A DNA stretch of 7,620 bases from JAKGBX01 sp965366835. GTDB lineage: Bacteria; Pseudomonadota; Alphaproteobacteria; Rhodobacterales; Rhodobacteraceae. The notes beneath the pieces were generated by a model. The model had not been told where the DNA came from and ran no database searches. It was given only the letters and a program-made list of their open reading frames with translations. Every line of letters starts with the position of its first letter. Position 1 is the first letter of the stretch. Shown one piece after another: positions 1 through 6,608 of the stretch. The DNA lies in the NCBI GenBank assembly GCA_965366835.1, contig CBDUGF010000148.1, positions 1-7,620 of the forward strand, given 5' to 3'. The position numbers and the translations under genes are program-made.

Positions 1-1
1 A

Positions 2-1246
2 TCAATGCGCCACCCCTGCCGCAACGCTCTCGTCGATGAACCGGCCCTCACGGAACCGGTTCAGCCCGAATGCCTCGCACAGCGGCGAATGGCCCTTGGC
101 GATCAGTTCGGCAAAGCCCCAGCCCGAACCGGGGATCGACTTGAAGCCGCCGGTGCCCCAGCCGCAATTGAGGAAAATCCCCTCGACCGGCGCCTTCGAC
201 AGGATCGGCGAGCGGTCGCCGGTCACATCGACGATCCCGCCCCATTGCCGCAGCATCTTCAGGCGGCTGATCATCGGGAAGGTCTCGATCAGCGCGCGCA
301 CCGTCTCCTCGACATGATGGAACGAGCCGCGCTGAGTATAATTGTTGTAGCCATCGGTGCCGCCGCCGATCACCATCTCGCCCTTGTCCGACTGGCTCAT
401 GTAGCCGTGCACCGTGTTGGCCATCACCACGATGTCCATGCAGGGTTTGATCGGTTCGCTGACCAGCGCCTGCAAGGCCACGGATTCAAGCGGCAGACGG
501 AACCCGGCCTTCTCGGCCAGAACCCCGGCATGCCCGGCCACGACCATGCCCAGCTTGTCGCAGTCGATGGCGCCCTTGCTGGTATCGACGCCGGTCACCT
601 TGCCGTCCTCCCGGCGCACGCCGGTGACCTCGCATTGCTGGATGATGTCCATGCCCATGTCCGAGCAGGCCCGCGCATAACCCCAGGCCACGGCGTCATG
701 CCGCCCGGTGCCGCCACGCGCCTGCCAGAGTCCGCCGAGGACCGGATAGCGCGGCCCGTTGATCTCGATGATCGGCACCAGCTCCTTGACCCGCTCGGGC
801 CCGACAAACTCGGTCACCACCCCTTGCAGCAGGTTGGCATGCGCCGTGCGTTTGTAGCCGCGCACTTCGTGCTCGGTCTGCGCCAGCATCAGCACGCCGC
901 GCGGCGAGAACATCACGTTATAGTTCAGATCCTGAGACATGGTCTCGTAGAGCGAGCGCGCCTTTTCATAGATCGCAGCCGAAGGATCCTGAAGATAGTT
1001 CGAGCGGATGATCGTGGTGTTGCGCCCGGTATTGCCACCGCCGAGCCATCCCTTTTCAAGGATCGCAACATTGGTGATGCCGAAATTCTTGCCCAGATAG
1101 AAGGCGGTTGCCAGCCCGTGACCGCCCGCACCGACGATGATGACATCGTATTTCTTCTTCGGCTCGGGCGAACGCCAGGCGCGTTCCCATCCGCTGTGAA
1201 AGCGTGCCGCTTCGCGCGCCACGGCAAAAGCTGAATACCGTCTCAT
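2..1246 (-). CDS. soxB: Sarcosine oxidase beta subunit (heterotetrameric type), complete
   Basis: The 414-residue protein is the catalytic flavoprotein subunit of tetrameric sarcosine oxidase. This enzyme demethylates sarcosine to glycine in the cytoplasm, passes the methyl carbon to tetrahydrofolate and makes hydrogen peroxide. The N-terminal dinucleotide-binding fingerprint VGAGGHG lies at residues 38-44, followed by the family-typical stretch GWLGGGNTGRNTTIIRSNYL (67-86). In RGGTGRHDAVAWGY, His183 sits where the family carries the histidine covalently bound to FMN. The C-terminal GDRSPI and CGWGTGGFKSIPGSGWGFAE blocks complete the FAD-binding fold. An in-frame ATG at 1435 would add 63 residues, but the ATG at 1246 gives the usual N-terminus MRRYSAFAVARE and has an AAGGA-like site 11 bases upstream. 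The stop is in the window, so the gene is complete. In relatives soxD, soxA and soxG follow, which here would lie beyond the left edge. ccmI diverges from it across 188 bases. Function is near certain; regulation is not visible. Confidence 0.96.
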   Translation of the reverse strand: MRRYSAFAVAREAARFHSGWERAWRSPEPKKKYDVIIVGAGGHGLATAFYLGKNFGITNVAILEKGWLGGGNTGRNTTIIRSNYLQDPSAAIYEKARSLYETMSQDLNYNVMFSPRGVLMLAQTEHEVRGYKRTAHANLLQGVVTEFVGPERVKELVPIIEINGPRYPVLGGLWQARGGTGRHDAVAWGYARACSDMGMDIIQQCEVTGVRREDGKVTGVDTSKGAIDCDKLGMVVAGHAGVLAEKAGFRLPLESVALQALVSEPIKPCMDIVVMANTVHGYMSQSDKGEMVIGGGTDGYNNYTQRGSFHHVEETVRALIETFPMISRLKMLRQWGGIVDVTGDRSPILSKAPVEGIFLNCGWGTGGFKSIPGSGWGFAELIAKGHSPLCEAFGLNRFREGRFIDESVAAGVAH

Positions 1247-1434
1247 CGGCCCCCGATTCCTTGGGTGGATTCCCTTGGCCAGCTTACTGCCTTTTGTGCG
1301 CGTTTCACCCCCGTTCCGATCCGTCACAATCCCATGCGAATGCGACATCCGGGCAGATACTGGCCATTTGCCCTTCCCAGCGCTGGCCTGGGCCATTACA
1401 TGGGCCTGAGATCGACGAGCAACTGGGATATTCA
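1247..1434. promoter_or_regulatory. Divergent intergenic spacer between soxB and ccmI
   Basis: This 188-base gap separates the outward-facing starts of soxB and ccmI, so promoters for both should lie here. I could not pick a convincing -35/-10 pair on either strand. A perfect 10-bp palindrome, CCAGCGCTGG, lies at 1377-1386, and TGGGCC occurs twice just after it, around 1388-1406. These may be operator-like or chance GC palindromes. The in-frame extension of soxB through this spacer is not credible as protein. Confidence 0.4.
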
Positions 1435-2988
1435 ATGATTTTCTGGATCACCGCCGCAGCCCTCGCCCTTGCCCTGGCCGCCATTCTGGTGCTGACCTTG
1501 CTGCGCACCAAGACAGCCGAAGCACACCCGGCGGAATACGACCTGCGGGTCTATCGCGATCAGCTGAGCGAGGTCGAGCGCGATCTCGCGCGCGGTATCA
1601 TCGCCCAGGACGACGCCGCGCGCATCCGCGCCGAGGTCGGCCGCCGCGTGCTGGCCGCGGATGCCCAGCTGCAAAAGGCCGCATCCGGGGCGTCCCAACC
1701 CCGCAGCGCCACCTTTGCCCTGTCGGCGATCGTGGTGCTGGTGCTCGTCGGCGGCGCCGCGGCACTCTACCCGCTGCTGGGCGAACCCGGCGCGCGCGAC
1801 ACGCCGCTGGCCGCGCGGATCGAAGCCTCGGACCAAATGCGCGCCGAGCGCCCGTCACAGTCGCAAGCCGAAGAGGTGTTTCGCGCCGAGAGCGCACCCG
1901 CCACCCCCGAACCCGAATTCGCCGCGTTGATGGAGAAGCTGCGCAAGACCGTGGGCGAACGCCCCGACGATCTTCAGGGCCAGATGCTGCTGGCGCGTAA
2001 CGAAGCCTCGCTCGGCAATTACGCGGCCTCCTACGCCGCCCAGTCCGAGGTGATCCGCATCAAGGGCGACGAGGCCACCGCCGCCGATTATTCGGTGCTG
2101 GCCGAGATGATGATCCGCGCCACCGGTGGCTATGTCTCGCCCGAAGCCGAAGCGGCGCTGAAAGAGACGCTGCAGCGCGATCCGCGCTTTCCTCCCGCGC
2201 GCTATTTCACCGCGCTGATGCATGCTCAGAACGATCGACCCGACATCGCCTTTCGGATGATGGAGCAACTTCTGGCCGACAGCACCCCGAACGCGCCCTG
2301 GGTGCCCGCCATCCGGGGCCAGATCGAAGAACTCGCCTGGCGTGCCGGCGTCCGCTACAGCCTGCCCGAAGCCGGCAGCACGCCCGGCCCCTCCGCCGGC
2401 GACATGGCCGCCGCCGCCGAGATGTCGCCGGAAGAGCGCCAGGAAATGATCCGCGGCATGGTGGAAGGCCTGTCCGAACGGCTCGCCAGCGAAGGCGGCA
2501 GCGCCGAGGAATGGGGCCGCCTGATCTCGGCTCTCGGGGTGTTGGGCGAGACCGATCGCGCCCGCGCCATCTGGGACGAAGCGCGATCGGTCTTCTCCGA
2601 CAAGCCCGATCAGCTCGCCATCGTGCGTCAGGGCGCCGCCCATGCCGGTTTGGCCGAAGAACCTGGTGCAGCGCAGGTGCTTGCGGTTCCGGCGCCTGCG
2701 CCCGCCCTGCCCGGCCCGTCCGGTGCGGATATCGAAAGCGCCTCGGAATTGAGCACCCAGGAGCGCAGCGAAATGATCCGCGGCATGGTCCACCGCCTCG
2801 CCGAACGCCTGACCAGCGAGGGCGGCACCGCCGAGGAATGGGCCCGTCTGATCACCTCACACGCCAGCCTGGGCGATCGTGATGCGGCTGAGACGGCGCT
2901 TGCCCAGGCCAAGGCCGCCCATGGCGGCGACGCGGCCGCGATGACCACGATCAACGCCGCTGCCGGTGCCGCCGGCCTGCTTGAATGA
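1435..2988 (+). CDS. ccmI: c-type cytochrome biogenesis protein CcmI (CycH), with duplicated C-terminal module
   Basis: This 517-residue membrane protein belongs to the cytochrome c maturation system. CcmI presents apocytochrome c, held in the periplasm, to the CcmF/CcmH haem ligation complex. Two membrane segments are visible, at residues 2-23 and about 95-115. Between them is a charged cytoplasmic loop with the family signature EYDLRVYRDQLSEVERDLARG (about 34-54). After the second segment comes a periplasmic TPR-like part (about 160-310). The C-terminus holds two near-identical modules, residues 317-425 and 426-517, each containing the core EMIRGMV..L.ERL.SEGG.AEEW.RLI. As far as I recall, CcmI proteins of this group carry one such module, which would explain the unusual length. 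I chose the ATG at 1435, preceded by a weak GGGA site, because translation from 1204 would run through the soxB spacer. The stop codon overlaps the ruvX start by 4 bases (ATGA), so the two are probably co-translated. Identity is strong; the role of the second module is unknown. Confidence 0.92.
   Translation: MIFWITAAALALALAAILVLTLLRTKTAEAHPAEYDLRVYRDQLSEVERDLARGIIAQDDAARIRAEVGRRVLAADAQLQKAASGASQPRSATFALSAIVVLVLVGGAAALYPLLGEPGARDTPLAARIEASDQMRAERPSQSQAEEVFRAESAPATPEPEFAALMEKLRKTVGERPDDLQGQMLLARNEASLGNYAASYAAQSEVIRIKGDEATAADYSVLAEMMIRATGGYVSPEAEAALKETLQRDPRFPPARYFTALMHAQNDRPDIAFRMMEQLLADSTPNAPWVPAIRGQIEELAWRAGVRYSLPEAGSTPGPSAGDMAAAAEMSPEERQEMIRGMVEGLSERLASEGGSAEEWGRLISALGVLGETDRARAIWDEARSVFSDKPDQLAIVRQGAAHAGLAEEPGAAQVLAVPAPAPALPGPSGADIESASELSTQERSEMIRGMVHRLAERLTSEGGTAEEWARLITSHASLGDRDAAETALAQAKAAHGGDAAAMTTINAAAGAAGLLE
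2383..2985 (+). repeat. In-frame tandem duplication inside ccmI (period 327 bp)
   Basis: Copy 1 occupies 2383-2709 and copy 2 occupies 2710-2985, in the same frame with an offset of 109 codons. Both begin with a PGPS linker and an Asp, then (M/L)S..ER.EMIRGMV, a short helix ending in ERL, (A/T)SEGG(S/T)AEEW.RLI, and end in HAGLAE or AAGLLE. The middle of copy 2 is shorter and has diverged, as an old duplication would. The modules read like TPR-type helix pairs. Confidence 0.85.
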
Positions 2989-3461
2989 TCATCGAAGGCC
3001 CCCGCGAGTTCGCCGACACCCTGCCCGCTGGCGGCGCCCTGGCCGGGCTCGATCTGGGCGACAAGACCATCGGAGTTGCGGTTTCCGACGGGCTGCGCTC
3101 GGTCGCCTCGCCGCTCGAAACCATCCGCCGCCGCAAATTCACCCTCGACGCCGCCCGCCTGATCGAAATCGTCAGCGCGCGCGCCATTGTCGGCATCGTG
3201 CTCGGCCTGCCGCGCAACATGGATGGCTCCGAGGGGCCGCGCTGCCAGTCGACCCGCGCTTTCGCCCGCAATCTTGCGCGCCTCTCCGACCTGCCGATCA
3301 CCTTCTGGGATGAACGCCTCTCCACCGTCGCCGCCGAACGGGCGCTGCTGGAGGCGGATACGTCTCGCAAACGTCGCGCCGAGGTGATCGACCATGTCGC
3401 CGCCTCGTATATCCTGCAGGGGCTGCTGGACCGGCTGGGACACCTGAACAATGACGGATGA
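2985..3461 (+). CDS. ruvX: RuvX/YqgF family Holliday junction resolvase-like nuclease
   Basis: The 158-residue protein is a member of the RNase H-fold YqgF/RuvX family. These cytoplasmic nucleases are described as a putative Holliday junction resolvase and as acting in 16S rRNA 5'-end processing. The acidic catalytic positions are all present: Asp23 in GLDLGDKTIGVAVSD, Glu110 in the diagnostic DERLST, and Asp136 in IDHVAASYIL. The GLPRNMDGSEGP loop (74-85) is also typical. Length matches the family after a short N-terminal extension of about 18 residues, which is common in alphaproteobacteria. The ATG overlaps the ccmI stop as ATGA and no independent strong ribosome site is evident, which fits translational coupling. 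The following DUF1289 gene starts inside its last codons. The fold assignment is very secure; the cellular role within this operon is inferred. Confidence 0.95.
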   Translation: MIIEGPREFADTLPAGGALAGLDLGDKTIGVAVSDGLRSVASPLETIRRRKFTLDAARLIEIVSARAIVGIVLGLPRNMDGSEGPRCQSTRAFARNLARLSDLPITFWDERLSTVAAERALLEADTSRKRRAEVIDHVAASYILQGLLDRLGHLNNDG

Positions 3462-3684
3462 AATCTGGAACCGCGACGAGATCGAGAGCCCCTGCGTGAA
3501 GATCTGCGTCATTCACCCCGAAGCGCGGATCTGCATCGGCTGTCACCGCAGCGGCGACGAGATCGCCCGCTGGTCGCGCCTCAGCTCCGAAGACCGCCGC
3601 ACCATCATGGCCGACCTGCCGTCACGCGCCCCGCGCCTGCGTCAACGGCGCGGCGGCCGCAGCGCGCGCCTCAAGAACACCTGA
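3451..3684 (+). CDS. DUF1289 domain small Cys-rich protein
   Basis: This 77-residue protein has the DUF1289 hallmark SPCVKIC, then a spacer, then CIGCHRS. Four cysteines (15, 19, 28 and 31) are arranged CxxxC-x8-CxxC and look able to hold a zinc ion or iron-sulfur cluster. They are followed by the family-typical EIARWSRLSSEDRRTIMADLPSR. The tail from residue 60 is Arg-rich and basic (PRLRQRRGGRSARLK), which might touch nucleic acid. It begins 11 bases before the ruvX stop, so it is the third cistron of the ccmI-ruvX operon and its likely last gene. No biochemical function is established for the family that I know of. The family call is firm; the metal-binding and nucleic-acid suggestions are inference. 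Confidence 0.9.
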   Translation: MTDEIWNRDEIESPCVKICVIHPEARICIGCHRSGDEIARWSRLSSEDRRTIMADLPSRAPRLRQRRGGRSARLKNT

Positions 3685-3716
3685 CCCAAGGCCCCTGTCG
3701 GGCGCCCGCCTCGCAC

Positions 3717-3737
3717 TATTTCTTGGCAAAAATACTC
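3717..3737. repeat. Possible dispersed Rhodobacterales intergenic motif (TTGGCAAAAATACTC)
   Basis: Read on the minus strand the motif is GAGTATTTTTGCCAAGAAATA, an AT-rich block standing out in a GC-rich spacer just after the DUF1289 stop. From memory, very similar strings (GTATTTTTGCCAAGAAG-like) recur near gene ends in Rhodobacteraceae genomes. Within this window it occurs once, so its repeat nature cannot be shown here. It could be part of a 3'-end or terminator signal. Confidence 0.3.
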
Positions 3738-3784
3738 ATTTCCAAACGATTCACCCCGCGCCTTGCCAACCGTTTGCGCGCCAA

Positions 3785-3833
3785 GCCCCCGCCGCGGCGA
3801 GGGGTGGGCGGGCGGGCTCGCCGCGGCGGGGGC
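3785..3833. other. 17-bp perfect hairpin with a G-quadruplex motif as its loop
   Basis: The arms 3785-3801 and 3817-3833 are perfect reverse complements (GCCCCCGCCGCGGCGAG and CTCGCCGCGGCGGGGGC). The 15-base interval between them is made of G-tracts. Counting the shared G at 3801, there are four G-runs (3801-3804, 3806-3808, 3810-3812 and 3814-3816) separated by single T or C bases, the strongest class of G-quadruplex motif. It lies between the convergent ends of the DUF1289 gene (100 bases away) and the oxygenase gene (28 bases away). It may stop transcription in both directions, though there is no U-tract. The structure is plain in the sequence; the role is inferred. Confidence 0.8.
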
Positions 3834-3860
3834 GTTCCGGACAAACGCATCGTCGCCGGA

Positions 3861-4646
3861 TCAGGGCGCGCTCAGCCAGGCGCCGACACTGCCGGGAAAC
3901 TCCGGCCTGAAATAGGCCACCATCCGCCCCTCCGGACCGGCTCGCGCGCCCTCTTTCCAGGGCGCCACGCCATGCAGACAGAGCCGGTGCAGCAGATAGG
4001 CCTCGCCGAGCTTCGCCGATAGCTCGACCCGCCGGCAGCTATCGAACACCCGCCTGCGTGCGCCCTGATAGGCCGCGCTCAGATCGACCTCGCGCCACCG
4101 CGTCTCCGGCATCCCGCGCAGCGCAACCTGCAAAGCCTCGCTCATCAGCGAGTGGCTGCCCTCCCAGGCTACCATCGGGCTGGCTCCCGCATCCACCTGA
4201 TTCAGGGGGATGCCCAGTATCCAGGCATGGGTCTCGTCGATCCGCCGCTGTCTTGCCACGCCTACCGCCTTCAGCCCGTCGAGATGCGCCGCGTCACGCT
4301 TCTGGCGATAGCGCAGCGCCGCGGCGCTCTCGCCCTCGCGCGCCCTGGGATAGCCCGGCCAGAGTGCCGAAATCTGCGCCCGATGCAGTGGCAACTTGCC
4401 GAACAGACCCTGCGCCATCCGCACCGCCGCGCCCTCCAGCGCCACGCCGCGAATTGCCCCGACAGCATCATTGTCGAGCGCGTCGACCCCGATGAACCAG
4501 GTATCCTCGCAGACCAGCCATTTTGCCCGAAGCCGTGGATCGTTCACCGCTGCGCGCGCCGGCTCCGTCGCCGCCGCAACCCATGCTCCAAGCGCCGGAT
4601 CGGCTTCGAACCGGCAATACCCCTTGTCGAAAAAACCGCCTACCAC
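3861..4646 (-). CDS. Phytanoyl-CoA dioxygenase-like Fe(II)/2-oxoglutarate oxygenase
   Basis: The protein is about 261 residues. It carries the parts expected of a PhyH-type non-haem iron oxygenase: an HxD pair in AAHLDGLKAVG (His121, Asp123), a distal His225 in HRLCLHGVAPW, and Arg241 in GRMVAYFRPEF placed to bind 2-oxoglutarate. Between them lies WILGIPLNQVDAG.SPMVAWEGSHSLM, which matches the PhyH pattern of a core strand followed by a GSH turn. Such enzymes oxidise a small substrate using O2 and 2-oxoglutarate; the substrate here is unknown. The reading frame is open far upstream, but that part is antisense-like shadow of the transporter frame. I place the start at the GTG at 4646, which overlaps the transporter's TAG by 7 bases and has an AAGGCG-like site upstream. 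The next in-frame Met lies about 75 residues further in, inside the domain. The gene is the last of the dusA-transporter-oxygenase run. Family assignment is moderate because overall similarity to well-known members is loose. Confidence 0.68.
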   Translation of the reverse strand: MVGGFFDKGYCRFEADPALGAWVAAATEPARAAVNDPRLRAKWLVCEDTWFIGVDALDNDAVGAIRGVALEGAAVRMAQGLFGKLPLHRAQISALWPGYPRAREGESAAALRYRQKRDAAHLDGLKAVGVARQRRIDETHAWILGIPLNQVDAGASPMVAWEGSHSLMSEALQVALRGMPETRWREVDLSAAYQGARRRVFDSCRRVELSAKLGEAYLLHRLCLHGVAPWKEGARAGPEGRMVAYFRPEFPGSVGAWLSAP

Positions 4647-5464
4647 CCCGACGCCTTGCGCAGCATGTTCAGTGCCACCAGCCCCAGAAACAGCGCGAAC
4701 ACCCGCCGCAGAAGTTTCGGATCCGTCGCATGCGCCAGTTTCGCCCCCAGCGGGGCGGTGATCATCGTCATGGTGATCACGATGGCAAAGGCCACCAGGT
4801 TCACCGCGCCGATGGTCAAGGGCGGGCGCAGCGCGGCATCGACCCTGAGAAACAGGAACCCGATCACCGACGGCACCGCGATGATCACGCCGAAGCCCGC
4901 CGCCGTCGCCACCGCGCGATGAATCGGTGTGCCGTAGAGGCTCATGATCGGCACCCCGAAACTGCCGCCGCCGATGCCCATCAGCACCGAGAGGAAGCCC
5001 AGCGCCGGCGACATGGCCGCACGGGCCGCGCCCCTGGGCATCGCTTCGCCGAGTCGCCAGTGTTGCCGCCCGAAGCCCAGATAGAGCGCCACGATCAAGC
5101 CCAGCACGCCGAATATGCCCTGCAAGGTCGACGACCGCAGGCTCGCCGCCACCAACATGCCCAGCACCGCGCCGACCACGATCCCCGGCGCCCAACCGCG
5201 CAGGATTTCCCAATCGACCGCGCGCTTCCTGTTGTGGCTCAGAACCGAACGCGTCGAGGTGACGATGATCGTCGCCAGCGATGTCGCCAGACAGATCTGC
5301 ATCACTTGCGGCCCGTCATAACCAAGCGTCTGGAATGCGTAATAAAAGGCAGGCACCAGTATGATCCCGCCGCCCACGCCCAGGAGCCCGGCCAGCACCC
5401 CCGCAAAGCCCCCGATCACCACCAGCAACGCCGCCATGGCGATGAGCAAAGACATTTCCGGCAT
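4640..5464 (-). CDS. TSUP family (TauE/SafE) anion transporter
   Basis: The 274-residue integral membrane protein has about eight hydrophobic segments and the two-fold repeated TSUP architecture. A glycine motif LLGVGGGIILVPA occurs at about 27-39 and its second-half counterpart LMGIGGGSFGVPIMSLYGTP at 161-180. Family members export or import sulfite, sulfoacetate, organosulfonates and other small carboxyl or sulfonyl anions across the inner membrane, so the substrate cannot be named here. The start is the ATG at 5464, served by GGGGAG seven bases or so upstream. A longer open frame from 5521 adds a non-membrane leader and is less likely, and an alternative Met lies three codons in. It follows dusA by 69 bases on the same strand and its stop is overlapped by the oxygenase start. 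That overlap suggests the transporter moves a substrate or product of the oxygenase. Confidence 0.9.
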   Translation of the reverse strand: MPEMSLLIAMAALLVVIGGFAGVLAGLLGVGGGIILVPAFYYAFQTLGYDGPQVMQICLATSLATIIVTSTRSVLSHNRKRAVDWEILRGWAPGIVVGAVLGMLVAASLRSSTLQGIFGVLGLIVALYLGFGRQHWRLGEAMPRGAARAAMSPALGFLSVLMGIGGGSFGVPIMSLYGTPIHRAVATAAGFGVIIAVPSVIGFLFLRVDAALRPPLTIGAVNLVAFAIVITMTMITAPLGAKLAHATDPKLLRRVFALFLGLVALNMLRKASGW

Positions 5465-5504
5465 CGTCCACTCCCCAAAACCCTTGCCTGTCCAGTCAGC
5501 ATTC

Positions 5505-5522
5505 CTTGCCGCAAAAGGCAAG
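5505..5522 (-). other. Small hairpin in the dusA-transporter gap
   Basis: A perfect 6-bp stem CTTGCC/GGCAAG with a 6-base loop lies 12 bases after the dusA stop. No U-tract follows on the minus strand, so it is at best a pause or mRNA-stability hairpin rather than a clear terminator. The transporter may be read through from dusA. Confidence 0.3.
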
Positions 5523-5533
5523 CGGCGCCGGCC

Positions 5534-6565
5534 TCACACCGCCGCGTTCATCTCGATGACATGTTCCAATGCGGCGTCGATCAACTCCGGCCCGGCGCCT
5601 TTGCGATGCGCACCCTCCGACAGGACCCGGCGCCAGCCGCGTGCGCCCGGCTGCCCGGCAAACAGGCCCAGCATGTGCCGCGTCACCTGCCCCAGCCTGC
5701 CACCCCGGGCAAGATGTGCCTCGATGTAGGGCCGCATGGCGCGGGCCACCTCGAGCGGGTCAGCTGGCGCGCGCTCGATTCCGAATATCTCGGCATCCGC
5801 GCGGGCCAGGATATCTGCGGGCCTGTGATAAGCCGCCCGCCCCACCATCACCCCGTCCATGCCCCGGGCCAGGAACGCCTTCGCCTGCTCCAGCGACTCG
5901 ATCCCGCCATTGACCGACAGGTGCAACTCGGGAAAGCGCGCCTTCATCGCCAGCACCAGATCATAGTCCAGCGGTGGGACATCGCGGTTCTGCTTCGGGC
6001 TCAGCCCGTCGAGCCACGCCTTGCGCGCATGGATGGCAAAGCGCTCTACCCCCGCAGCGGCGACGCGTTCGATGAAATCGGGTAAGGCAACGGCGGGATC
6101 CTGGTCATCCACGCCGATACGGCATTTCACGGTCACGTCGATTTCGACCGCATCGCGCATTGCCGCCACGCAGCGCGCCACCAGATCGGGATCGCGCATC
6201 AGCACCGCCCCGAAAGTGCCTGATTGAACCCTGTCGCTGGGGCACCCGACATTGAGGTTGATCTCGACATAGCCCGCCGCCTCGCCCATCCGGGCGGCCT
6301 CGGCCAACTCACTCGGGTCCGATCCGCCCAGTTGCAGCGCCACAGGCTGTTCCTCGGGCGAAAACGCCAACAGATGCAGCGCCGCGCCGCGCACCAATGC
6401 CGGTGCCGTCACCATCTCGGTATAAAGCAGCACCTCGCGGCTCAAAAGCCGGTGCAGATAGCGGCAATGCCGATCGGTCCAGTCCATCATCGGCGCCACG
6501 GATAGGCGCGCCGCCCGCCGAACGCGTAAATCTCCTTGTTTTATCGGCTTTTCGTGCTCGGACAT
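5534..6565 (-). CDS. dusA: tRNA-dihydrouridine synthase A
   Basis: The 343-residue flavoenzyme reduces uridine 20/20a in the tRNA D-loop to dihydrouridine using FMN and NADPH. The TIM-barrel motifs appear in order: SVAPMMDWTDRHCRYLHR at residues 22-39 (FMN site and DusA signature), LYTEMVTAPAL (47-57), and NLNVGCPSDRVQSGTFGA with catalytic Cys108. They are followed by KCRIGVDD (Lys147), IHARKAWLDGLSPKQNR (His179), and the phosphate-binding SVNGGI and MVGRAAY. Length and motifs fit DusA rather than DusB or DusC. The ATG at 6565 follows a purine-rich AGGAAAACGGAAAAG leader; the open frame from 6727 upstream has no family similarity. The first 14 codons are odd: they include ATA, AAA, CAA, GGA and TTA in a gene that is otherwise GC-ending, and they precede the first conserved block. 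This suggests the 5' end was supplied by an inserted element. The transporter gene follows 69 bases downstream. Confidence 0.96.
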   Translation of the reverse strand: MSEHEKPIKQGDLRVRRAARLSVAPMMDWTDRHCRYLHRLLSREVLLYTEMVTAPALVRGAALHLLAFSPEEQPVALQLGGSDPSELAEAARMGEAAGYVEINLNVGCPSDRVQSGTFGAVLMRDPDLVARCVAAMRDAVEIDVTVKCRIGVDDQDPAVALPDFIERVAAAGVERFAIHARKAWLDGLSPKQNRDVPPLDYDLVLAMKARFPELHLSVNGGIESLEQAKAFLARGMDGVMVGRAAYHRPADILARADAEIFGIERAPADPLEVARAMRPYIEAHLARGGRLGQVTRHMLGLFAGQPGARGWRRVLSEGAHRKGAGPELIDAALEHVIEMNAAV

Positions 6566-6580
6566 CTTTTCCGTTTTCCT
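6480..6580 (-). other. Candidate integration (att) junction at the 5' end of dusA
   Basis: Codon style changes abruptly near 6525. Downstream (to lower coordinates) dusA is GC-rich and conserved. Upstream, the initial codons and leader are AT-rich and resemble the accessory DNA that contains the integrase remnant at 6804. dusA is a documented insertion target for a family of prophage and island integrases, which replace the 5' end and keep the gene functional. The exact crossover, probably within or just before the codons for SVAPMMDWTDRHCR, cannot be fixed without the other att copy. Confidence 0.4.
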
Positions 6581-6587
6581 CGGTTTC

Positions 6588-6608
6588 GGGGCTGTTTGGC
6601 CCCTTTTT
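6588..6608 (+). terminator. Terminator-like hairpin on the plus strand, in the dusA leader
   Basis: GGGGC, a 6-base loop TGTTTG, GCCCC and then five Ts form a small intrinsic-terminator shape on the plus strand. No plus-strand gene ends here, so any use would be against antisense transcription into the dusA start. On the minus strand the same bases form a small leader hairpin just upstream of the ribosome site. The short stem keeps confidence low. Confidence 0.3.

Noticed and set aside
5..1234. Plus-strand 409-residue open frame opposite soxB
   Set aside because: Its translation is a His/Arg/Asp-rich low-complexity shadow, typical of the antisense of GC-rich genes, and soxB on the other strand is unmistakable.
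1388..1406. TGGGCC direct repeat upstream of ccmI as a regulator site
   Set aside because: Six-base GC repeats are frequent in DNA of this composition and no regulator with this site is evident.
1855..2793. Minus-strand 312-residue open frame opposite ccmI
   Set aside because: It is Gly/Ala/His-rich with no motif and covers conserved ccmI codons. The lack of stops follows from GC-rich codon use.
4647..5213. Upstream extension of the oxygenase frame to a start at 5213
   Set aside because: It overlaps the conserved transporter gene throughout and has no family similarity before the GTG at 4646.
4523..6085. Plus-strand 520-residue open frame across the transporter and dusA
   Set aside because: It spans two real genes and their gap and is extremely Arg/His/Pro/Gln-rich, so it is an antisense shadow.
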